64,000 bases of DNA from Lachnospira pectinoschiza. GTDB lineage: Bacteria > Bacillota > Clostridia > Lachnospirales > Lachnospiraceae. Below the pieces are notes generated by a model. It made no database searches and was not told the origin of the DNA. It saw nothing but the letters and a program-made list of their open reading frames with translations. Below, piece after piece: positions 58,828-64,000 of this stretch. The position numbers and the translations under genes are program-made. Position 1 is the first letter of the stretch. Each line of letters starts with the position of its first letter. Where the stretch lies: positions 62,001-126,000 of the forward strand of contig NZ_FNHZ01000004.1 of the NCBI RefSeq assembly GCF_900103815.1, given 5' to 3'.

Positions 58828-58982
58828 GACATTCGGAATCCGCTTCGCTACTTCCTCATGAACGCAGTGGCACTTTGTGCCACCTGTCAGAAGGGGCTTT
58901 AACCCCTTCTGACACTAGTAAGCTTTATACCCCCGCTTAAAGCTTACGCTTTTGAAGCGGGGGATTGCTTACACTGCGTTCA
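58828..58982 (+). repeat. 155-bp structured inverted repeat, copy 1
   Basis: The core at 58859-58982 (124 bp) has terminal inverted repeats TGAACGCAGTG/CACTGCGTTCA. These enclose three hairpins: GTGGCAC/GTGCCAC, GTCAGAAGGGG/CCCCTTCTGAC and CCCCGCTT/AAGCGGGG. A 31-bp tail extends to 58828. The whole 155 bp is identical to the reverse complement of 61435-61589. MITE- or REP-like; no coding capacity. It lies between maf and the fla1 terminator. Confidence 0.9.
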
Positions 58983-59025
58983 TACAGCAATACATTTTCC
59001 TAAAAATAAAGCTTAAAATGAAAGA

Positions 59026-59047
59026 GAGCCAGTCAGATGACTGGCTC
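59026..59047 (-). terminator. Terminator of fla1
   Basis: GAGCCAGTCA and TGACTGGCTC with a 2-base loop, then TCTTTCATTTT on the minus strand. Confidence 0.88.
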
Positions 59048-59125
59048 CCCTTCTGAAGGATTTGAAATTTATAAAGAGATTTATGATACTGTCTATGTTT
59101 ATCAAAAATCGTAACTTTCTTTTTA

Positions 59126-59947
59126 TTAACCCTGTAAGAGTGATAATACACCCTGTGTCTGAGAGTTAGCCTGTGTAAGCATTGACTGGCCTGCCTGAGC
59201 TAAGATGTTATTCTTAGAGTACTCAACCATCATCTCAGCCATATCTGTATCACGAATTCGTGATTCAGCAGCCTGTGTATTCTCAGTTGTTGTATCAAGG
59301 TTATTAATTGTATGCTCTAATCTGTTCTGAACAGCACCGAGTGAAGATCTCTGTGTTGAAACCTTATCAATAGCTACCTGAATTGCATCCATTGCACTAC
59401 CTGCTGCTGTGAAGGATGTAAGCTTTAAGCCATCAACTGCAAGTCCATTTTCACCTGCACTAAAGGTTGTGATACTAAGTGTAATAGCCTGTCCACAGAT
59501 AGAACCAACCTGAAGATTCTTTCCTGTAAATGTACCATCTAAGAGGTTCTGTGTATTGAACTGTGTAGTACTCTTAATTCTGTTAATCTCACATACAAGC
59601 TGATCTACTTCTGACTGAAGAGCATCTCTATCAGTAGCTGTATTTGTATCATTAGCTGCCTGTGTTGCTAGTTCATTCATTCTCTGTAAGATTGAATGAG
59701 CTTCGTTTAACGCACCTTCAGCAACCTGGATAAGTGAAATACCATCCTGTGCATTGTCTGATGCTCTTGTAAGACCTCTGATCTGTGATCTCATCTTTTC
59801 TGAGATTGAAAGGCCTGCAGCATCATCGGCTGCTCTATTAATTTTATAACCAGAAGACAACTTTTCTGTTGCCTTTGATAATGCTCCTGAAACTCCGCCT
59901 AACTGTCTGTTAGTGTTCATTGATGAAAGATTGTGCTGTACTACCAT
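59126..59947 (-). CDS. Flagellin 1, with two cysteines
   Basis: Filament subunit of 273 aa, only the conserved D0/D1 N- and C-terminal domains, without a D2/D3 insert. N-terminal MVVQHNLSSMNTNRQL and C-terminal [28 protein letters not shown] are typical. It is the most diverged of the four here. It has Cys119 and Cys151, absent from the other three, near the D1 hinge. The start follows AAGGAGGAAACGATT. It has its own sigma-28 promoter and terminator. Confidence 0.95.
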   Translation of the reverse strand: MVVQHNLSSMNTNRQLGGVSGALSKATEKLSSGYKINRAADDAAGLSISEKMRSQIRGLTRASDNAQDGISLIQVAEGALNEAHSILQRMNELATQAANDTNTATDRDALQSEVDQLVCEINRIKSTTQFNTQNLLDGTFTGKNLQVGSICGQAITLSITTFSAGENGLAVDGLKLTSFTAAGSAMDAIQVAIDKVSTQRSSLGAVQNRLEHTINNLDTTTENTQAAESRIRDTDMAEMMVEYSKNNILAQAGQSMLTQANSQTQGVLSLLQG

Positions 59948-60174
59948 AATCGTTTCCTCCTTGATTTAGAAAATCTCCATAATTAATTTACTTTTGATAT
60001 GCTTTTTACTTTCTTTCTTTTTACTGTTTTCTTTTAATATGCTTTTTAAAAATTTGCTATTTGCTATACCTTTTACTTAATTGGGTTTATTAAGTATTTT
60101 GTTTTTCTTAGTCTGGGTAGGACTAAGAAGAAGTGAATTTCTTTTTGGGTACCTTGTTTATCACTTACAGTATA
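59948..60174 (-). promoter_or_regulatory. fla1 leader with candidate CsrA site
   Basis: A leader of about 220 bases. A GGA about 20 bases upstream of the Shine-Dalgarno GGA, with a GATTT/AAATC hairpin between them, resembles the paired CsrA sites of Bacillus hag. fla3 has nearly the same segment. Confidence 0.4.
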
Positions 60175-60205
60175 TTTATCGGAGTAAATAAAAAAAACTT
60201 AACCC
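60175..60205 (-). promoter_or_regulatory. Sigma-28 promoter of fla1
   Basis: Minus-strand GGGTTAAG (60198-60205), 15 bases, CCGATAAA (60175-60182). Confidence 0.85.
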
Positions 60206-60249
60206 TTCTTGTAGAAAAATTTTAATTTTTACAAAATATATTACAGAGC

Positions 60250-60334
60250 AAGTTACGACATTAGGGAAGAGTCCGCCATTAGATCAGCCTTCGGCTGAGG
60301 GGCGGCTCCTACATCACAACTGTCTTCGACAGTT
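60250..60334. repeat. Hairpin cluster between fla2 and fla1
   Basis: GAGTCCGCC (60269-60277) and GGCGGCTC (60301-60308) enclose CAGCC-TTC-GGCTG (60285-60297). AACTGTC-TTC-GACAGTT follows (60318-60334). GC-rich against the local background. Similar in style to the other hairpin elements, but not an identical copy. Confidence 0.55.
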
Positions 60335-60342
60335 ATGACATT

Positions 60343-60373
60343 AAAAAAAGGGGAGCCGATATGCATCGACCCC
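60343..60373 (-). terminator. Terminator of fla2
   Basis: GGGG-CGAT/ATCG-CCCC stem (60350-60373) and seven T following on the minus strand. Confidence 0.85.
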
Positions 60374-60395
60374 CTTCTTCTATAGTAGTATTTAA

Positions 60396-61208
60396 TTAAC
60401 CGAGAATTGAAAGTACACCCTGGTTAGCCTGATTAGCCTGTGAAAGCATTGATAAGCCAGCCTGTGATAGAATATTGTTCTTTGAGTATTCTACCATTTC
60501 AGCAGCCATATCTGTATCACGAATACGAGATTCAGCAGCCTGTGTATTTTCCTTAGTTGTATCCAAGTTGTTGATTGTATGCTCTAATCTGTTCTGAAGA
60601 GCACCAAGTGTTGATCTCTGTGTTGATACAGTATCAATAGCATCCTGGATTTTTGTAATTGCACTACCAGCCTGTGAGTAAGATGAAAGTGATAATGAAT
60701 CCACTGATAATGAAGTTGAATCCATGTTGCCAATAGAAATCTGAATCTTCTGGCCTTCAAGAGAACCAACCTGTAAGTTCTTACCTGTGAATGAACCATC
60801 TAAGAGGTTCATAGTATTGAACTGTGTTGTGCTACGAATTCTATCAATTTCTGATACAAGCTGATCTACTTCAGCTGATAAAGCTTTTCTATCTGTATCA
60901 GTATTAGTATCATTAGCTGCCTGTGTTGCTAATTCATTCATTCTCTGTAAGATTGAATGTGTTTCATTTAAGGCACCTTCAGCTACCTGGATAAGTGAAA
61001 TACCATCCTGTGCATTTGATGAAGCCTTGTTAAGACCTCTAATCTGTGCACGCATCTTTTCTGAAATTGAAAGACCTGCAGCATCATCGCCGGCTCTGTT
61101 AATCTTATAACCTGATGATAACTTCTCAGTTGACTTAGACAATGCGCTCTGAATTGATGACATTTGTCTGTTTGTGTTCATTGCTGTTACATTATGCTGT
61201 ACTACCAT
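60396..61208 (-). CDS. Flagellin 2
   Basis: 270 aa, D0/D1 only. By eye it differs from flagellin 4 at six positions (7, 17, 64, 108, 111, 125), all in the N-terminal half; the C-terminal half is identical. Ends QANQANQGVLSILG. Transcribed from a sigma-28 promoter that differs slightly at the -35. A long tract of the central coding DNA is almost identical to flagellin 4, which suggests gene conversion. Confidence 0.96.
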   Translation of the reverse strand: MVVQHNVTAMNTNRQMSSIQSALSKSTEKLSSGYKINRAGDDAAGLSISEKMRAQIRGLNKASSNAQDGISLIQVAEGALNETHSILQRMNELATQAANDTNTDTDRKALSAEVDQLVSEIDRIRSTTQFNTMNLLDGSFTGKNLQVGSLEGQKIQISIGNMDSTSLSVDSLSLSSYSQAGSAITKIQDAIDTVSTQRSTLGALQNRLEHTINNLDTTKENTQAAESRIRDTDMAAEMVEYSKNNILSQAGLSMLSQANQANQGVLSILG

Positions 61209-61386
61209 AATTTTTTCCTCCTTGAAAATAAAAAATCTTTACACCATCCTTGATGTAATTATTAAGTTAATGTGTAAGAACCCTTAACCTATTTACTGGA
61301 TTAAACCTATAAGTATGGTTCCTACTTAGCAGATAATATAGCTACTTTTTATTATTATTCGTAGCTTATATTTATTTGCTACTAGA
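61209..61386 (-). promoter_or_regulatory. fla2 leader with candidate CsrA site
   Basis: About 175 bases. A TTACATC/GATGGTGTAA hairpin exposing AAGGA lies about 30 bases before the Shine-Dalgarno GGAGG. The last part (TTTTCAAGGAGGAAAAAATT) is shared with fla4, not with fla1 or fla3. Confidence 0.4.
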
Positions 61387-61419
61387 TATATCGGCAGACT
61401 TTTTATTTACTTTAGTGGG
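61387..61419 (-). promoter_or_regulatory. Sigma-28 promoter of fla2
   Basis: Minus-strand CCCACTAAAG (61410-61419), 15 bases, CCGATATA (61387-61394). The -35 is CTAAAG instead of GTTAAG. Confidence 0.75.
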
Positions 61420-61434
61420 TGAGGAAAATTTTTT

Positions 61435-61589
61435 TGAACGCAGTGTAAGCAATCCCCCGCTTCAAAAGCGTAAGCTTTAAGCGGGGGTATAAAGCTTACT
61501 AGTGTCAGAAGGGGTTAAAGCCCCTTCTGACAGGTGGCACAAAGTGCCACTGCGTTCATGAGGAAGTAGCGAAGCGGATTCCGAATGTC
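61435..61589 (-). repeat. 155-bp structured inverted repeat, copy 2
   Basis: Exact reverse complement of 58828-58982, core 61435-61558 with the same terminal TGAACGCAGTG/CACTGCGTTCA. It lies between the fla2 promoter and the fla3 terminator. With copy 1 it encloses the complete fla1 and fla2 transcription units. Confidence 0.9.
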
Positions 61590-61597
61590 CGCTTTAC

Positions 61598-61639
61598 CGC
61601 AGTGTAAGCAATCCCCCGCTTCAAAAGCGTAAGCTTTAA
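61598..61639 (-). repeat. Truncated third copy of the repeat
   Basis: 42 bases identical to 61439-61480, the first part of copy 2, in direct orientation. After the break the sequence continues with TTTAACTCAGTCGGAG, also found in the 17239-17264 hairpin arm. A decayed or recombined copy. Confidence 0.85.
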
Positions 61640-61643
61640 ATTT

Positions 61644-61700
61644 AACTCAGTCGGAGCTTATACTTCGACTGAATTAAAAAAGGCGCCATAAAGGCGCCTT
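61644..61700 (-). terminator. Terminator of fla3
   Basis: AGGCGCC/GGCGCCT stem (61680-61700) with T-run on the minus strand. A second, weaker stem (AACTCAGTCGGAG with CTTCGACTGAATT) lies beyond it at 61644-61675. Confidence 0.85.
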
Positions 61701-61718
61701 CGTAAATTGCATTGTATA

Positions 61719-62531
61719 TTACTGTAAAATTGATAATACACCCTGTGTTGCCTGGTTTGCCTGAGTAAGCATTGACTGTCCTGCCTGAGCAAGGATGTTG
61801 TTCTTTGAGTACTCAACCATTTCACCAGCCATATCTGTATCACGAATACGTGATTCAGCTGCCTGTGTATTCTCACTTGTTGTATCCAAGTTGTTAATTG
61901 TATGCTCTAATCTGTTCTGAACCGCACCAAGTGTTGATCTCTGTGTTGATACCATATCTACAGCTGCCTGAATCTTAGTAATTGCACTACCTGCTTGTGA
62001 GTAAGATGAAAGTGATAATGAATCTACTGATAAAGATGCTGCGTCCATGTTATTGATACTAAGCTGAATTTTCTGTCCCTCAAGTGAACCTACCTGTAAG
62101 TTCTTACCTGTAAATGAACCATCTAAGAGGTTCATAGTATTAAACTGTGTTGTACTCTGAATTCTATCGATTTCAGATACTAACTGATCAACTTCGGCCT
62201 GAAGGGCTTTTCTATCTGTATCAGTATTTGTGTCGTTTGCAGCCTGTGTTGCTAGTTCATTCATTCTCTGTAAAATAGCATGTGTTTCATTTAGAGCACC
62301 TTCAGCTACCTGAATTAATGAAATACCATCTTCTGCATTAGTGGAAGCTTTGTTAAGACCTCTAATCTGTGCACGCATCTTTTCTGAAATTGAAAGACCA
62401 GCAGCATCATCGCCAGCTCTGTTAATCTTATAACCTGAAGATAACTTTTCAGTATTCTTTGATAAATTTGTCTGAACATTTCCCATCTGTCGGTTAGTGT
62501 TCATAGCTGTTAGATTGTGCTGTACTACCAT
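61719..62531 (-). CDS. Flagellin 3
   Basis: 270 aa from [19 protein letters not shown]. The open frame extends 22 codons upstream, but AAGGAGGAAACTAATT marks this ATG. D0/D1 only, ending [14 protein letters not shown]. Intermediate between flagellin 1 and the 2/4 pair. Own sigma-28 promoter and terminator. Ser- and Thr-rich central loop (TGKNLQVGS, then [19 protein letters not shown], about 158-178) is the plausible site for glycosylation. Confidence 0.96.
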   Translation of the reverse strand: MVVQHNLTAMNTNRQMGNVQTNLSKNTEKLSSGYKINRAGDDAAGLSISEKMRAQIRGLNKASTNAEDGISLIQVAEGALNETHAILQRMNELATQAANDTNTDTDRKALQAEVDQLVSEIDRIQSTTQFNTMNLLDGSFTGKNLQVGSLEGQKIQLSINNMDAASLSVDSLSLSSYSQAGSAITKIQAAVDMVSTQRSTLGAVQNRLEHTINNLDTTSENTQAAESRIRDTDMAGEMVEYSKNNILAQAGQSMLTQANQATQGVLSILQ

Positions 62532-62724
62532 AATTAGTTTCCTCCTTGATTTAGAAAATTTCCATAAGTTTACAACTATCTCTAGTTGGGTTTGCATTAG
62601 CTAAAATCTAATGCTCTTTTAATGTTTTTTATTGCATCACTAAATTGATTGGGTATTTCAATTTCGATGCCCTTTTAAGTGAATTTCATAATTGGGTACC
62701 ATTGCTTTCACTCTTCATACTTCA
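62532..62724 (-). promoter_or_regulatory. fla3 leader with candidate CsrA site
   Basis: About 190 bases. TATGGAAATTTTCTAAATC then AAGGAGG mirrors the fla1 leader: a GGA about 20 bases upstream of the Shine-Dalgarno. Confidence 0.4.
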
Positions 62725-62756
62725 TATATCGGACAAATTAATTATAACTTAACCCC
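62725..62756 (-). promoter_or_regulatory. Sigma-28 promoter of fla3
   Basis: Minus-strand GGGGTTAAG (62748-62756), 15 bases, CCGATATA (62725-62732). Confidence 0.85.
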
Positions 62757-62837
62757 TTATTTTAAAAATTTTACATCAGTAATTTTTGATAGCTTTTTTA
62801 ATTGTTCACATCTTTTTACTATTATAATTATTGCAAA

Positions 62838-62873
62838 AAAATAAGAGGCAGTCAAGAAATTCTTGACCGCCTC
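62838..62873 (-). terminator. Terminator of fla4
   Basis: GAGGCAGTCAAGAA (62845-62858) pairs with TTCTTGACCGCCTC (62860-62873, one mismatch), followed by TTATTTTTTT on the minus strand. Confidence 0.88.
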
Positions 62874-62918
62874 TCTATAGTAGTTTACTTTAAACACTTC
62901 TTATAAGCCTAGTTATCA

Positions 62919-63731
62919 TTAACCAAGGATTGAAAGAACACCCTGATTAGCCTGGTTAGCCTGAGAAAGCATTGATAAGCCTGCCTGTGATAGAATATTG
63001 TTCTTTGAGTATTCTACCATCTCAGCAGCCATATCTGTATCACGGATACGAGATTCAGCAGCTTGTGTATTTTCCTTAGTTGTATCTAAGTTGTTGATTG
63101 TATGCTCTAATCTGTTCTGAAGAGCACCAAGTGTTGATCTCTGTGTTGATACAGTATCAATAGCATCCTGAATCTTTGTAATTGCACTACCAGCCTGTGA
63201 ATAAGATGAAAGTGATAATGAATCCACTGATAATGAAGTTGAATCCATGTTGCCAATAGAAATCTGAATCTTCTGGCCTTCAAGAGAACCAACCTGTAAG
63301 TTCTTACCTGTGAATGAACCATCTAAGAGGTTCATAGTATTGAACTGTGTAGTTTCGCGGATTCTATCAATTTCTGATACAAGCTGATCTACTTCAGCTG
63401 CAAGAGCAGTTCTATCAGTATCAGTATTAGTATCGTTAGCTGCCTGTGTTGCTAGCTCATTCATTCTCTGTAAGATTGAATGTGTTTCATTTAAAGCACC
63501 TTCAGCAACCTGGATAAGTGAAATACCATCCTGTGCATTAGCAGAAGCCTTATTAAGACCTCTAATCTGTGCACGCATCTTTTCTGAAATTGAAAGACCT
63601 GCAGCGTCATCGCCGGCTCTGTTGATTTTGTAACCTGATGATAACTTCTCTGTTGACTTAGACAATGCGCTCTGAATTGAAGCCATCTGTCTGTTTGTGT
63701 TCATCGCTGTGATATTATGCTGTACTACCAT
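62919..63731 (-). CDS. Flagellin 4, non-sigma-28 copy
   Basis: 270 aa, near-identical to flagellin 2 (six differences by eye, none in the C-terminal half). D0/D1 only. Start after AAGGAGGAAAAAATT. Unlike the other three genes, the sequence upstream has no CCGATA element but a sigma-A-type promoter, so it may be expressed outside the normal late-flagellar programme. Leader of about 210 bases with strong hairpins. Confidence 0.96.
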   Translation of the reverse strand: MVVQHNITAMNTNRQMASIQSALSKSTEKLSSGYKINRAGDDAAGLSISEKMRAQIRGLNKASANAQDGISLIQVAEGALNETHSILQRMNELATQAANDTNTDTDRTALAAEVDQLVSEIDRIRETTQFNTMNLLDGSFTGKNLQVGSLEGQKIQISIGNMDSTSLSVDSLSLSSYSQAGSAITKIQDAIDTVSTQRSTLGALQNRLEHTINNLDTTKENTQAAESRIRDTDMAAEMVEYSKNNILSQAGLSMLSQANQANQGVLSILG

Positions 63732-63942
63732 AATTTTTTCCTCCTTGAAAAAAGAACTAATGCCTTCCTTGGCATTTTAAGATTTAGTGAAGCGTTATTG
63801 CTTCATCTATTAATTATCCGCTAGTTGTAGAATTGCTTCGCAATTGTCACAGCTAACGGTAATTAACTAAAGAGATAATGGTGTTACTGCCTCGTATATT
63901 CTGTTATTCTTACCACCTAGATAGAAAATCTATCTTTTTCTA
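63732..63942 (-). promoter_or_regulatory. fla4 leader with hairpins
   Basis: AATGCC-TTCCTT-GGCATT on the plus strand (63759-63776) presents AAGGAA in the RNA loop, a good CsrA-type site, just upstream of the Shine-Dalgarno. A longer imperfect stem at about 63812-63860 pairs CCGTTAG..CAATTGC with GCAATT..CTAGCGG. Confidence 0.45.
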
Positions 63943-63947
63943 GTACT

Positions 63948-63976
63948 AATATACCATTTAATTAGTTATTTGTAAA
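63948..63976 (-). promoter_or_regulatory. Sigma-A-type promoter of fla4
   Basis: Minus-strand TTTACA (63971-63976), 17 bases, TATATT (63948-63953). The remaining 24 bases to the window edge hold nothing recognised. Confidence 0.55.
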
Positions 63977-64000
63977 CTATTTTTTTAAAATTTTTCCTAA

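Noticed and set aside
58828..61589. Site-specific invertible switch run by a local recombinase
   Set aside because: No recombinase is encoded in the window and both flagellin promoters lie inside the segment, so inversion alone would not switch them. Only the inverted repeat itself is claimed.

Overview
The window looks like a motile member of the Lachnospiraceae (Clostridia; low GC, roughly 39% by eye). The support is the Firmicutes-type S10/str gene order, a zinc-binding short S14, AGGAGG ribosome binding sites, four short flagellins of the Roseburia/Butyrivibrio/Lachnospira kind, and flagellar glycosylation by a Maf protein and nonulosonic acid genes. The genus cannot be fixed from the sequence alone.

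Layout. (1) 1-12,100, minus strand: the S10-spc ribosomal cluster from rpsJ to secY and the start of adk, behind a long structured leader with its own promoter. (2) 12,150-25,660: about 13.5 kb of non-ribosomal genes lying between rpsJ and tuf, which are often neighbours in Firmicutes. It holds a zinc-ribbon membrane protein, an ABC-F ATPase, a divergent rRNA-type methyltransferase, and a five-gene redox cluster: a Tp47-like surface protein, a ferric-reductase-like membrane protein with an FMN-binding domain, an ApbE flavin transferase, a NusG-II protein (EetA-like) and a Gx protein (EetB-like). A P1 peptidase and an ECF S component follow. The redox cluster resembles Gram-positive flavin-based extracellular electron transfer loci. 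(3) 25,660-42,460, minus strand: tuf, fusA, rpsG, rpsL, rpoC, rpoB, an orphan HicB, rplL, rplJ (with an L10 leader), rplA, rplK, nusG, secE, rpmG. (4) 42,660-64,000: a flagellum and glycosylation island. It holds a FliD-like cap protein, an unknown protein behind a sigma-28 promoter, an adenylate-forming-like protein, three DUF3880/CgeB-type glycosyltransferases plus a fourth in a two-domain protein, a DUF4422 protein, neuA/neuC/neuB homologues, a Maf protein, and four flagellin genes.

How the parts fit. NeuC-, NeuB- and NeuA-like enzymes would make a CMP-activated nonulosonic acid (sialic or legionaminic type). Maf, co-transcribed and overlapping neuB, is the likely flagellin transferase. 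The CgeB-like enzymes may extend or vary the glycan. Three flagellins and the unknown 44291-44659 gene share a nearly identical sigma-28 promoter (GGGTTAAG, 15 bases, CCGATATA). The fourth flagellin instead has a good sigma-A-type promoter. All four flagellin leaders carry a GGA element upstream of the Shine-Dalgarno, as expected for CsrA control.

The most unusual DNA features are: a perfect 155-bp inverted repeat, made of nested hairpins, that brackets the fla1-fla2 pair; at least 21 copies of the 9-mer GAAAATGTA, against about one expected by composition; a GC-rich 18-bp tandem repeat inside the redox cluster; and other hairpin-dense intergenic elements. All positions and motif matches were read by eye. 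No alignment or search was run.
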